A DNA stretch of 64,000 nucleotides from NCBI RefSeq assembly GCF_013294065.1, contig NZ_JABSNM010000011.1, positions 1-64,000 of the forward strand, given 5' to 3'. Made by a program: the position numbers and the translations under genes. Under the pieces are notes generated by a model. The model ran no database searches and had not been told where the DNA came from. It worked only from the letters and a program-made list of their open reading frames with translations. Origin of the DNA: Sphaerotilus uruguayifluvii. GTDB lineage: Bacteria; Pseudomonadota; Gammaproteobacteria; Burkholderiales; Burkholderiaceae_C. This document shows, in pieces, positions 19,976-28,393 of the stretch (the first letter of the stretch is position 1; every line of letters begins with the position of its first letter).

Positions 19976-19988
19976 CGCATGACATGCG
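19976..19988. promoter_or_regulatory. palindrome in the xdhA/LysR divergent promoter region
   Basis: CGCATG-A-CATGCG is a perfect 6-bp dyad in the 71-base gap between the divergent starts of xdhA (19949) and the LysR gene (20021). LysR proteins usually bind such dyads (T-N11-A type) in the shared promoter, so this is the best operator candidate. Confidence 0.4.
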
Positions 19989-20020
19989 TGTTAAGTGATG
20001 ACCTGCATGAGAATGAACGT

Positions 20021-21028
20021 ATGACACAGCGTGCCGTTTTCGACACCATCGAGCTCCATCTCGTCAGGGTCTTTCACACCGTGATCTCCGAACGCAGCGT
20101 CTCGCGTGCCGCGATGCGCCTGTCCTCCACGCAGCCGCAGGTCAGCGCGCAGCTTCGCCGGCTGCGTGCGCTGATCGGCGACCCGCTGCTGGTGCGCGCC
20201 GGCGCCGGCATGGTGCCCACCGAGATCGCGCTGCAGCTGATGGCGCCGGCCGAGACGCTGCTGCGCAGCGCCGAGCAGCTCTTCGGCGGCAAGGCCGGTG
20301 CCCGCGCCTTCACGCCCGGCGCGGCCGAGATCGAGTTCCGCATCGCCGCCAGCGACTACCTCGACCCGCTGTTCCTGCCGATGCTGGTGGCGCGGCTGCG
20401 CCAGCAGGCGCCGCGCGCGCGGCTGACCATCCATGCGCTGTCGGCCGAGTTCGACTACCGCGCCCGGCTGGCGCGCGGCGAGGTCGATCTGGTGATCGGC
20501 AACTGGCTGGAGCCGCCGGCCGAGCTGCACATCGGCCGGCTGTTCTCCGACGAGATCGTCTGCCTGGTCGGCGCCGGCCATCTGGCGGCGCGCCGGCCGC
20601 GCGAGTGGACGCTGGAGCGCTATCTCGCCGCCGACCATGTCGCGCCGACCGCGCTGCACACCGGCGGCCACGGCGTGATCGACGAGCATCTGGCGCGCCA
20701 GGGCCTGCACCGGCGCATCGTCGTGCGCAGTCCGCATTTCGCGCTGGTGCCGACGATGCTGGCGCACAGCGACGCGCTGGTGCTGACCACCGGCCGGCTG
20801 TTCTGCCAGCGCCATCTGGGCACGCTGCCGCTGCGCATCGTGCGCTGCCCGGTCGACTTTCCCTCGCTGACCTACTACCAGCTCTGGCATGAGGTCACGC
20901 ACGGCGCGGCCTCGCTGCGCTGGCTGCGCGAGACGGTGCGCGATGTCGCGCGCCGGCTGCCGGCGCCGGGCCTGTCCGCGGCCGCCGATCCCGTCCCCGT
21001 TCCTGTTCCCGCCTCTCCGTCCGCATGA
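20021..21028 (+). CDS. LysR-family transcriptional regulator of purine genes
   Basis: A 335-residue LysR protein. The winged helix-turn-helix is at residues 8-65 (VRVFHTVISERSVSRAAMRLSSTQPQVSAQLRRL). The C-terminal effector-binding domain starts near residue 95 (IEFRIAASDYLDPLFLPMLV), resembling NodD/PcpR-like regulators. Transcribed away from xdhABC and overlapping guaD by ATGA, it probably controls both in response to a purine or its breakdown product. ATG 20021 is chosen because it gives the standard N-terminus; an in-frame start at 19979 lies in the operator region. The last 25 residues are Pro/Val-rich and unlikely to be structured. Confidence 0.92.
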   Translation: MTQRAVFDTIELHLVRVFHTVISERSVSRAAMRLSSTQPQVSAQLRRLRALIGDPLLVRAGAGMVPTEIALQLMAPAETLLRSAEQLFGGKAGARAFTPGAAEIEFRIAASDYLDPLFLPMLVARLRQQAPRARLTIHALSAEFDYRARLARGEVDLVIGNWLEPPAELHIGRLFSDEIVCLVGAGHLAARRPREWTLERYLAADHVAPTALHTGGHGVIDEHLARQGLHRRIVVRSPHFALVPTMLAHSDALVLTTGRLFCQRHLGTLPLRIVRCPVDFPSLTYYQLWHEVTHGAASLRWLRETVRDVARRLPAPGLSAAADPVPVPVPASPSA

Positions 21029-22362
21029 CTGCTGTTCCCGACCGCCTGGCGCTGCGCGCCGACCTGCTCGACTTCGACGCCGATCCCGGCTGGGCCGCGC
21101 CCGACCCGGCCACCGGCCTCGTGCCGGGCGTGCGCTGGCGGCCCGACCACTGGCTGCTGGTCGAGGCCGGGCGCATCACCGGCGTCCAGCCGGCCGCGGC
21201 CTTCACGCCGGACGCCGCGGTCTGGTCGGTCGAGGACCAGCGCGGCCGGCTGCTGATGCCCGGCTTCATCGACACCCATGTGCACAGCCCGCAGCTCGAC
21301 GTCATCGCCAGCTACGGCACCGAGCTGCTCGACTGGCTGGAGACCTACACCTTCCCGGCCGAGATGCGCCACGCCGATCCGGCGGTGGCCGCCGCCGGGG
21401 CCGAGCTGTTCCTCGACGCGCTGCTGGCGCACGGCAGCACCAGCGCGGTGGTGTTTCCGACGGTGCATGTCAGCTCGACCGAGGCGCTGCTGGCCGGCGC
21501 GCACCGCCGCGGCATGCGCCTGGTCACCGGCAAGGTGCTGATGGACCGCCACGCGCCCGAGGGCCTGCGCGACGACGTGACGGGCGCCGAGCGCGACAGC
21601 CGCGACCTGATCCGCCGCTGGCACCAGCGCGGCCGGCTGGCCTATGCGATGACGGTGCGCTTCGCGCCGACCAGCACGCCCGGGCAGCTGGCGATGGCCG
21701 GCCGGCTGATGAAGGAGGTGCCCGGCCTCTACATGCAGACCCATGTGGCCGAGAACCGCGCCGAGGTCGCCTGGGTGGCCGAGCTGTTCCCCGAGGCGCG
21801 CAGCTACCTCGACGTTTACCACCGCGCCGGGCTGCTGAACGAGCGCGCGGTGCTGGCGCACGGCATCTGGCTCGACGACGCCGACCGCGCGCTGCTGGCC
21901 GACACCGGCGCGCAGATCGCGCACAGCCCCAGTTCCAACCTCTTTCTCGGCAGCGGCCTGATCGGCTGGCCGGAGCTGGAGGCCGCGGGCGCGCGCGTCT
22001 CGCTGGCCAGCGATGTGGGCGGCGGCACCAGCCTGTCGATGCTGCGCACGCTGGCCGACGCCTACAAGGTGCAGGCGCTGCGCGGCGTGCGCCTGACCGC
22101 CTGGAAGGCGCTGCACGGCGCCACGCTCGGCGCGGCCGAGGCGCTGGGCCTGAGCGGCGAGATCGGCCGCCTCGAGCCCGGATGCCTGGCCGATCTGGCG
22201 CTGTGGGACTGGTCGCGCGGTCTGGTGCCGCGCCACCGCGATGCGCGGGCGCGACAGTTGCATGAACGCGTCTTTGCCTGGATGACACTCGGTGACGAGC
22301 GGAACCTGGCGGTGACCTGGGTCGCCGGTCGCGCTCTTTTCCGGCGCGCGCCGATCCGCTGA
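21025..22362 (+). CDS. guaD: guanine deaminase
   Basis: GuaD hydrolyses guanine to xanthine and ammonia, feeding the xanthine dehydrogenase encoded next door. The 445-residue amidohydrolase has metal ligands in DTHVHSPQ (near residue 88), HVAEN (near 240), LAHGIWL (near 277) and SDVGGGTS (near 331). The WLETYTFPAEMR and SPSSNLFLGSG motifs are diagnostic for guanine deaminase. It overlaps the LysR stop by four bases, so regulator and enzyme share a transcript. A 68-base gap with direct repeats separates it from the ABC transporter genes. Confidence 0.96.
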   Translation: MTAVPDRLALRADLLDFDADPGWAAPDPATGLVPGVRWRPDHWLLVEAGRITGVQPAAAFTPDAAVWSVEDQRGRLLMPGFIDTHVHSPQLDVIASYGTELLDWLETYTFPAEMRHADPAVAAAGAELFLDALLAHGSTSAVVFPTVHVSSTEALLAGAHRRGMRLVTGKVLMDRHAPEGLRDDVTGAERDSRDLIRRWHQRGRLAYAMTVRFAPTSTPGQLAMAGRLMKEVPGLYMQTHVAENRAEVAWVAELFPEARSYLDVYHRAGLLNERAVLAHGIWLDDADRALLADTGAQIAHSPSSNLFLGSGLIGWPELEAAGARVSLASDVGGGTSLSMLRTLADAYKVQALRGVRLTAWKALHGATLGAAEALGLSGEIGRLEPGCLADLALWDWSRGLVPRHRDARARQLHERVFAWMTLGDERNLAVTWVAGRALFRRAPIR

Positions 22363-22367
22363 CGACA

Positions 22368-22397
22368 GTTTTTGTGACAATGCGCACCGTTTTTGTG
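22368..22397 (+). promoter_or_regulatory. 21-base-spaced direct repeats upstream of the purine transporter
   Basis: GTTTTTGTG occurs at 22368-22376 and again at 22389-22397, exactly 21 bases apart (two helical turns), in the only gap between guaD and the transporter operon. The first copy extends into TTGTGACAA, also seen in the CRP-like site at 14893. A tandem operator for a regulator is plausible; I see no clear -10 box. Confidence 0.4.
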
Positions 22398-22430
22398 CCG
22401 CACGCCTGACCCGACCCGGAGTCCTTCCCG

Positions 22431-23972
22431 ATGACCGCTCCACCCCGCCTGGAACTCCTGGGCATCACGAAGCAGTACCCTGCGGTGCGCGCCAACGACG
22501 GCGTGGCGCTGACGGTCGCGCCCGGGCAGATCCATGCCGTGCTGGGCGAGAACGGCGCGGGCAAATCGACGATGATGAAGATCATCTACGGCGCGGTGAA
22601 GCCCGATGCCGGCGAGATCCGCTGGAACGGCCAGCCGGTGCAGATCGCCAGCCCGGCGCATGCGCGCCAGCTCGGCATCAGCATGGTCTACCAGCACTTC
22701 TCGCTGTTCGACACGCTGACCGCGGCCGAGAACGTCTGGCTGGGCCTGGACCGGTCGATGTCGCTGGCGCAGGTGAGCGAGCGCATCCGCGCGGTCTCGG
22801 GCGAGTACGGGCTGGAGGTCGATCCGCTGCGGCCGGTGCATTCCTTGAGCGTGGGCGAGCGCCAGCGCGTCGAGATCGTGCGCGCGCTGCTGACCGACCC
22901 GAAGCTGCTGATCCTCGACGAGCCGACCTCGGTGCTGACGCCGCAGGCGGTCGAGAAGCTCTTCGTCACGCTGCGCCGGCTGGCCGACACCGGCTGCTCC
23001 ATCCTCTACATCAGCCACAAGCTCGACGAGATCCGCGCGCTGTGCCACCACTGCACCGTGCTGCGCGGCGGGCGGGTCACCGGCGAGGTCGATCCGACGC
23101 AGGAGACCAACGCCTCGCTGTCGAAGCTGATGATCGGCGCGGAGCCGCCGGCGCTGCGCAGCCGGCCGGCCGCGCCCGGCGAGGTGGTGCTCGCGGTCGA
23201 GGGGCTGGACCTGCCGCAGGCCGATCCGTTCGGCACCACGCTGTCGCGGCTGGCGCTGCAGGTGAGGGCCGGCGAGATCGTCGGCATCGCGGGCGTGTCG
23301 GGCAACGGCCAGCAGGAGCTGATGGCCGCGCTCTCGGGCGAGGACCGGCGCGCGCCGGCCGGCTCGGTGCGGCTCTCGGGCCAGGACATCGCACGCGCCA
23401 CGCCGGCGCAGCGCCGCAGCCTGGGGCTGCACTTCGTGCCCGAGGAGCGCCTGGGCCGCGGCGCGGTGCCGACGCTGTCGCTGGCGCACAACCTGCTGCT
23501 GACCCGCACCGAGAACGTCGGCCCCGGCGGCTGGCTGAAGATGGGCGCGATCCGCGCGCAGGCGGCCGAGCTGATCGGGCGCTACAACGTCAAGGCCGGC
23601 GGCCCGGACGCGGCGGCGAAGTCGCTCTCGGGCGGCAACCTGCAGAAGTACATCGTCGGCCGCGAGATCGACGCGCGCCCGAAGCTGCTGATCGTCAGCC
23701 AGCCGACCTGGGGCGTGGACGTCGGGGCGGCGGCGCAGATCCGCCAGGCCATGCTGGCGCTGCGCGATGCCGGCTGCGCGCTGCTGGTGGTCAGCGAGGA
23801 GCTCGACGAGCTGTTCGAGATCAGCGACCGGCTGCTGGTGATCGCGCAGGGGCGGCTCTCGCCCTCGATCGCCACCCGCGACGCCACCATCGAGCAGATC
23901 GGCGCCTGGATGTCCGGCCTGTGGCAGGGCGACATGAAGAACACCAAGGAGGGCAGCGATGCTCAGGCTTGA
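22431..23972 (+). CDS. ABC transporter ATP-binding protein, purine/nucleoside (BmpA-type system)
   Basis: A 513-residue double-ABC ATPase of the sugar/nucleoside (NupB/YufO) group that powers uptake through the two permeases downstream. The first domain has GENGAGKST (near residue 39), LSVGERQRVE and LLILDEPTSVL. The second has LSGGNLQKYIVGREI (near 398), the typical degenerate second site. GTPase- or siderophore-type domains are absent. The start has a GGAG ribosome site. It overlaps the first permease by 14 bases. Context with guanine deaminase and xanthine dehydrogenase points to purine bases or nucleosides as cargo. Confidence 0.93.
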   Translation: MTAPPRLELLGITKQYPAVRANDGVALTVAPGQIHAVLGENGAGKSTMMKIIYGAVKPDAGEIRWNGQPVQIASPAHARQLGISMVYQHFSLFDTLTAAENVWLGLDRSMSLAQVSERIRAVSGEYGLEVDPLRPVHSLSVGERQRVEIVRALLTDPKLLILDEPTSVLTPQAVEKLFVTLRRLADTGCSILYISHKLDEIRALCHHCTVLRGGRVTGEVDPTQETNASLSKLMIGAEPPALRSRPAAPGEVVLAVEGLDLPQADPFGTTLSRLALQVRAGEIVGIAGVSGNGQQELMAALSGEDRRAPAGSVRLSGQDIARATPAQRRSLGLHFVPEERLGRGAVPTLSLAHNLLLTRTENVGPGGWLKMGAIRAQAAELIGRYNVKAGGPDAAAKSLSGGNLQKYIVGREIDARPKLLIVSQPTWGVDVGAAAQIRQAMLALRDAGCALLVVSEELDELFEISDRLLVIAQGRLSPSIATRDATIEQIGAWMSGLWQGDMKNTKEGSDAQA

Positions 23973-25032
23973 GGCACGGCCGCAGCCGTCGAAGGCGATG
24001 TCGCTGGCGTCGCCGCTGATCGCGCTGCTGCTGACGACGATCATCGGCATCGCGCTGTTCGCGCTGCTCGGCAAGGATCCGGTGAAGGGCCTGCAGGTCT
24101 TCTTCGTCGAGCCGCTGAAGGACGCGCGTGCGCTGTCCGAGCTCAGCGTCAAGGCGGTGCCGCTGGTGCTGATCGCGCTGGGGCTGGCGGTGTGCTTCCG
24201 CTCCAACCTGTGGAACATCGGCGCGGAGGGGCAGTTCATCGTCGGCGCGCTGGCCGGGGGCTGGGTGGCGCTGCAGGCGCAGCCCGACTCCTCGCGCTGG
24301 ATCGTGCTGGCCATCCTGGCCGCGGGCCTGCTGGGCGGCATGGCCTGGGCGGGCATCACCGCGCTGCTGCGCGACCGCTTCAACGCCAGCGAGATCCTGG
24401 TCAGCCTGATGCTGGTGTATGTCGCCGAGATGTTGCTGAGCTACCTCGTCTACGGGCCGTGGAAGGACCCGCAGGGCTTCAACTTCCCGCAGACCATCAC
24501 CTTTCTCGCGCCGACGAAGGTGCCGCGGCTGTTCGACGGCCTGCGCGCCAACATCGGCGTGCTGATCGCGCTGGCGGCGGTCGGCGGCTTCACCGCCTTC
24601 CTGTTCCGCACCTACCGGGGCTTCGCGCTGCAGGTCGGCGGCCTGGCGCCGGCGGCGGCGCTGTACGCGGGCTTCTCGTCGCGCGGCGCGCTGTGGACGG
24701 CGCTGCTGGTGTCGGGCGGCATGGCGGGCCTGGCCGGCGCGCTGGAGGCCGCCGGCCCGCTGGGCCAGCTCACGCCCTATGTGCCGGTGGGCTACGGCTT
24801 CGCGGCGATCATCGTCGCCTTCGTCGGCCGGCTGCATCCGGTGGGCATCGTCTTCTCGGCGATGCTGATGAGCATGTTCTACATCGGCGGGGAGCTGGCG
24901 CAGTCGCGCCTGGGCCTGCCGAAATCGCTGACCGGCGTGTTCCAGGGGCTGCTGCTGTTCACGCTGCTGGCCTGCGACACGCTGATCGCCTATCGCGTGC
25001 GCTGGGGCGCCGCAGGAAAGGGTGCCCGATGA
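23959..25032 (+). CDS. ABC transporter permease (NupP/YufP-like)
   Basis: A 357-residue inner-membrane permease of the BPD_transp_2 family with eight to ten helices. NLWNIGAEGQFIVGALAGGW near residue 76 and LVSLMLVYVAEMLLSYLVYGPWKDPQGFNFP are marks of the nucleoside-type permeases. It forms the heterodimeric channel with the next gene. The start lies inside the end of the ATPase gene and its end overlaps the second permease (ATGA at 25029), so the operon is translationally coupled. Confidence 0.94.
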   Translation: MLRLEARPQPSKAMSLASPLIALLLTTIIGIALFALLGKDPVKGLQVFFVEPLKDARALSELSVKAVPLVLIALGLAVCFRSNLWNIGAEGQFIVGALAGGWVALQAQPDSSRWIVLAILAAGLLGGMAWAGITALLRDRFNASEILVSLMLVYVAEMLLSYLVYGPWKDPQGFNFPQTITFLAPTKVPRLFDGLRANIGVLIALAAVGGFTAFLFRTYRGFALQVGGLAPAAALYAGFSSRGALWTALLVSGGMAGLAGALEAAGPLGQLTPYVPVGYGFAAIIVAFVGRLHPVGIVFSAMLMSMFYIGGELAQSRLGLPKSLTGVFQGLLLFTLLACDTLIAYRVRWGAAGKGAR

Positions 25033-25949
25033 ACGAGTTCGCGCTGCTGCTGGCGGCCACGCTGAATGCCGGCACCGTGCTGGCGATCGCCGGCCTGGGC
25101 CTGCTGATCAACGAGCGCGCCGGCGTGCTCAACCTCGGCGCCGAAGGGATGATGCTCGTGGCGGCGATCGCCGGCTTCGCCGTCTCGGTGCACACCGGCA
25201 ACGACTGGCTGGCGTTTGCAGCCGGCGCGGGCGCGGGCGCGCTGATGGCCGCGGCCTTCGGCGTGCTGGTGATCTGGCTGAACACCAACCAGTACGCCAC
25301 CGGGCTGGCGCTGAGCCTGTTCGGCAGCGGCTTCTCGGCCTTCGTCGGCATCCGCTACACGCAGGAGAAGCTCGCCGAGCGGCCGAAGTTCGAGATCCCC
25401 GGCCTGGCCGACATCCCCTTCGTCGGGCCGGCCTTCTTCAGGCACCACCCGATGGTCTACCTGACGATCGCGCTGATGCTGGCGCTGGCCTGGTTCCTGT
25501 ACCGCTCGCGCGCCGGGCTGGTGCTGCGCGCGGTGGGCGAGTCGCCGGAGTCGGCGCATGCGCTGGGCTATCCCGTGCGGCGCATCCGGCTGCTGGCGGT
25601 GATGGCGGGCGGCGCGCTGTGCGGCGTGGCCGGCGCCTACCTGTCGGTGATCTACACGCCGCTGTGGGTCGAGGGCATGACCGCCGGCAAGGGCTGGATC
25701 GCGCTGGCGCTGACCACCTTCGCCACCTGGCGGCCGGCGCGGGTGCTGCTGGGCGCCTACCTGTTCGGCGGCGTGACGATGCTGCAGTTCCACCTGCAGG
25801 GCGAGGGCGTGCAGCTGCCCAGCCAGCTGCTGACCGCGCTGCCCTATCTGGCCACCGTCGTCGTGCTGGTGCTGATCTCGCGCAACCCGGCGTGGATCCG
25901 CGCCAACATGCCGGCGTCGATCGGCAAGCCTTTCTTCCCGGGATCCTGA
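25029..25949 (+). CDS. ABC transporter permease (NupQ/YufQ-like)
   Basis: The second permease of the purine/nucleoside importer, 306 residues, BPD_transp_2 family. LINERAGVLNLGAEGMMLV near residue 27 is the conserved membrane-entry motif. LRAVGESPESAHALGYPV near residue 165 is the cytoplasmic coupling loop that contacts the ATPase. ATG 25029 overlaps the previous stop; a longer frame reading back to 24192 is a shadow of the first permease. The binding-protein gene follows after 71 bases with its own likely promoter. Confidence 0.94.
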   Translation: MNEFALLLAATLNAGTVLAIAGLGLLINERAGVLNLGAEGMMLVAAIAGFAVSVHTGNDWLAFAAGAGAGALMAAAFGVLVIWLNTNQYATGLALSLFGSGFSAFVGIRYTQEKLAERPKFEIPGLADIPFVGPAFFRHHPMVYLTIALMLALAWFLYRSRAGLVLRAVGESPESAHALGYPVRRIRLLAVMAGGALCGVAGAYLSVIYTPLWVEGMTAGKGWIALALTTFATWRPARVLLGAYLFGGVTMLQFHLQGEGVQLPSQLLTALPYLATVVVLVLISRNPAWIRANMPASIGKPFFPGS

Positions 25950-25958
25950 GCCGGATCC

Positions 25959-25972
25959 GATAATCCCCCGCC
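25959..25972 (+). promoter_or_regulatory. candidate promoter of the purine-binding lipoprotein gene
   Basis: GATAAT (25959-25964) is a good -10 box about 57 bases before the ATG, with no strong -35 box. It is followed by CCCCCGCC. The 13 bases ATAATCCCCCGCC recur identically upstream of gspC (58492-58504). A separate promoter here would allow the binding protein to be made in excess over the permeases. Confidence 0.4.
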
Positions 25973-26020
25973 TGCTGATCCAGGCACAACACGACCGACA
26001 GACTCTCAACAGGAGAACCC

Positions 26021-27187
26021 ATGTCCAAGCTCTCGAAGCGCGCGCTGCTCCAGGCCTCCGGCTGGGCCGCGCTGGCCGCCGCCGCCGCGCTGGCCGGATG
26101 CGGCAAGAAGGAGGAGGCCGCACCGGCTGCTCCTGCTGCCGACGCCGCCTCGGCCACCGCTTCCGCTCCGGCCAGGCCCGAGCCGCTGAAGGTCGCCTTC
26201 GCCTACGTCGGCCCGGTCGGCGACGCGGGCTGGACCTATGCGCACGACAGCGCCCGCAAGGCCGTCGAGGCCGAGTTCGGCGACCGCATCGTCACCACCT
26301 TCGTCGAGAACGTGCCCGAGTCGGCCGATGCCGAGCGCGTGATCCGCGACCTCGTCGGCCAGGGCAACAAGCTGGTCTTCGGCACCACCTTCGGCTACAT
26401 GGAGCCGATGCTGAAGGTCGCCGCCGACAGCAAGGACGTCAAGTTCGAGCATGCCACCGGCTACAAGACGGCCGAGAACATGCGCACCTACGACAGCCGC
26501 ACCTACGAGGGCGCCTACATGGCCGGCGTCATCGCGGGCAGCATGACGAAGTCGAACACGCTGGGCGTGGTCGCCTCGATCCCCATCCCCGAGGTGATCC
26601 GCAACATCAACTCCTTCACGCTGGGCGCGCAGAGCGTCAACCCGAAGGTCAAGACCAAGGTCGTCTGGGTCAACAAGTGGTTCGATCCCCCGAAGGAAGG
26701 CGAGGGCGCGCAGAGCCTGATCTCCGGCGGCGCCGACGTGCTGTTCCAGAACACCGACTCCAGCGCCGTGCTGCAGAAGGCCGAGGAGAAGGGCAAGCTG
26801 GCCTTCGGCTGGGATTCGGACATGAGCAAGTTCGGCCCGAACGCGCACCTGGCCTCGTCGGTCATCAACTGGACGCCCTACTACAAGAAGGCGATCAAGG
26901 ACACGATCGACGGCACCTGGCAGACCGGCGGCGTCTGGTGGGGCGTCAAGGAAGGCGCGATCGACCTGGTGTCGATCTCCGACAAGGTGCCCGCCGAGGT
27001 CAAGGACAAGGTGGCCAAGATCAAGGCCGGCCTGACCGACGGCAGCTTCGTGATCTGGAAGGGCCCGATCGTCGGCCAGGACGGCAAGGAGCTGCTGGCC
27101 AAGGACGCGGCGGCCGACGACAAGTTCCTGTCGGGCATCAACTTCTACGTCAAGGGCGTGGAAGGCAAGCTGCCGAGCGGCAACTGA
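26021..27187 (+). CDS. BMP-family substrate-binding lipoprotein for purines/nucleosides
   Basis: A 388-residue periplasmic lipoprotein of the BmpA/PnrA (Med) family that captures purines or nucleosides and delivers them to the permeases. The signal ends in an LAGC lipobox (Cys 27) after SKRALLQASG, which resembles a Lys-Arg variant of a Tat motif. An Ala/Pro-rich linker runs to residue 55. The fold starts with LKVAFAYVGPVGDAGWTYAHD. The YEGAYMAGVIAG and QNTDSSAVLQKAEEKG blocks are typical. A good AGGAG ribosome site precedes ATG 26021. Confidence 0.94.
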   Translation: MSKLSKRALLQASGWAALAAAAALAGCGKKEEAAPAAPAADAASATASAPARPEPLKVAFAYVGPVGDAGWTYAHDSARKAVEAEFGDRIVTTFVENVPESADAERVIRDLVGQGNKLVFGTTFGYMEPMLKVAADSKDVKFEHATGYKTAENMRTYDSRTYEGAYMAGVIAGSMTKSNTLGVVASIPIPEVIRNINSFTLGAQSVNPKVKTKVVWVNKWFDPPKEGEGAQSLISGGADVLFQNTDSSAVLQKAEEKGKLAFGWDSDMSKFGPNAHLASSVINWTPYYKKAIKDTIDGTWQTGGVWWGVKEGAIDLVSISDKVPAEVKDKVAKIKAGLTDGSFVIWKGPIVGQDGKELLAKDAAADDKFLSGINFYVKGVEGKLPSGN

Positions 27188-27195
27188 GGCCCGCT

Positions 27196-27216
27196 CTGAC
27201 CCGGCCGCCGGGTCAG
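27196..27216 (+). terminator. hairpin after the binding-protein gene, weak terminator
   Basis: A perfect 9-bp GC-rich stem (27196-27204 and 27208-27216) with a CCG loop lies nine bases after the stop codon. No T run follows, so it may slow or protect the 3' end of the mRNA rather than terminate by itself. Confidence 0.45.
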
Positions 27217-27243
27217 GCATCACCCAAAGCCGGCGAGTCGTGC

Positions 27244-27388
27244 TAGACTCATCGGCTTTTCCGCCATTGGTTGCGCGGGAAAGACGGGCCGGAAGGTCCG
27301 ACCGGAGGCCCGAGAGGCTGCGTTCACAAGCAGCGCCGAGGGCCACGGCACCAGCAACCAGCAGACCCCTGAAGCAAAGAGATTTGCC
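27244..27388 (+). promoter_or_regulatory. structured leader of the rplM-rpsI operon
   Basis: A TAGACT -10-like box at 27244-27249 is followed by about 130 bases of leader. Hairpins are visible at 27285-27290/27307-27312 (CGGGCC/GGCCCG) and 27317-27321/27330-27334 (GCTGC/GCAGC). Just before the start, GCAAA-GAGA-TTTGC (27374-27387) places the ribosome binding site in a hairpin loop one base from ATG 27389. L13 is known to repress its own operon through the leader in E. coli; the structure here is unrelated by eye but suits translational control. Confidence 0.5.
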
Positions 27389-27817
27389 ATGAAGACTTTC
27401 AGCGCCAAGCCGGCCGAGGTCGTGCATGAGTGGTTTGTGATTGACGCAACGGACAAGGTTCTCGGACGGGTGGCCAGCGAAGTCGCCCTCCGCCTGCGCG
27501 GCAAGCACAAGGCCATCTACACGCCTCACGTGGACACCGGTGACTACATCGTCATCGTCAACGCGGACAAGATCCGCGTGACCGGCAACAAGGCCGATCA
27601 AAAGGTGTACTACCGCCACACCGGTCATCCGGGCGGCATCTACGGCACCAAGTTCAAGGACCTGCAAGCCAAGCACCCGGGCCGCGCCATCGAGAAGGCG
27701 GTCAAGGGCATGCTGCCGAAGGGCCCGCTGGGCTACGCGATGATCAAGAAGCTGAAGGTCTACGCGGGCACCGAGCACCCGCACACCGCTCAGCAGCCCA
27801 AGTCGCTGGACATCTGA
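27389..27817 (+). CDS. rplM: 50S ribosomal protein L13
   Basis: L13 is an early-assembly protein of the large ribosomal subunit that contacts 23S rRNA. The 142-residue length is exactly that of E. coli L13. Signatures include [25 protein letters not shown] near residue 15, [12 protein letters not shown] near 49, and [26 protein letters not shown] near 107. It is followed after ten bases by rpsI, the near-universal order. Codon use is strongly biased, as expected for a highly expressed gene. Confidence 0.99.
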   Translation: MKTFSAKPAEVVHEWFVIDATDKVLGRVASEVALRLRGKHKAIYTPHVDTGDYIVIVNADKIRVTGNKADQKVYYRHTGHPGGIYGTKFKDLQAKHPGRAIEKAVKGMLPKGPLGYAMIKKLKVYAGTEHPHTAQQPKSLDI

Positions 27818-27827
27818 GGAGCCGACA

Positions 27828-28220
27828 ATGATTGGTGATTGGAACTACGGCACGGGCCGTCGCAAGTCGTCGGTCGCACGTGTCTTCATCAAGAAGGGCA
27901 CGGGCCAGATCACGGTCAATGGCAAGCCGGTCGAGCAGTACTTCGGCCGTCAGACCTCGATCATGATCGTCAAGCAGCCGCTGGCGCTGACCAACAATGT
28001 CGAAGCCTTCGACATCAAGGTCAACGTGCACGGTGGCGGCGAGTCCGGCCAGGCCGGCGCCGTCCGTCACGGCGTGACCCGCGCTCTGATCGACTATGAC
28101 GCAGGTCTGAAGTCCGAGCTGAGCAACGCCGGCTTCGTGACCCGCGACGCTCGTGAAGTCGAGCGTAAGAAGGTCGGTCTGCACGGCGCGCGTCGCCGCA
28201 AGCAGTTCAGCAAGCGCTGA
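27828..28220 (+). CDS. rpsI: 30S ribosomal protein S9
   Basis: S9 sits in the head of the small subunit, and its C-terminal tail reaches the P-site tRNA. This 130-residue protein has [13 protein letters not shown] near residue 6, [20 protein letters not shown] near 71, and the invariant C-terminal tail ending in SKR. GAGGAG precedes the start. It is the second gene of the rplM-rpsI operon and is followed by a strong terminator. Confidence 0.99.
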   Translation: MIGDWNYGTGRRKSSVARVFIKKGTGQITVNGKPVEQYFGRQTSIMIVKQPLALTNNVEAFDIKVNVHGGGESGQAGAVRHGVTRALIDYDAGLKSELSNAGFVTRDAREVERKKVGLHGARRRKQFSKR

Positions 28221-28266
28221 TCCGCCTCGCTGCAGCGATCCGCTCCGGCGGATCCTGCCGCCCTCG

Positions 28267-28292
28267 AAAGGCCACCCTCCGGGTGGCCTTTT
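28267..28292 (+). terminator. intrinsic terminator of rplM-rpsI
   Basis: An 11-bp perfect stem (28267-28277 and 28281-28291) with a TCC loop and a T run (TTTT) lies 47 bases after the rpsI stop. This is a standard intrinsic terminator. Confidence 0.88.
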
Positions 28293-28393
28293 GCATTGCG
28301 CGCGCGCCAAGGCCTGTCGGGCGTGACCGCACTGGAACTCTGTCGTATCGTTCGGCTCCTGCAACAGGATGTTGCTCGTGATCGGAATATCGG

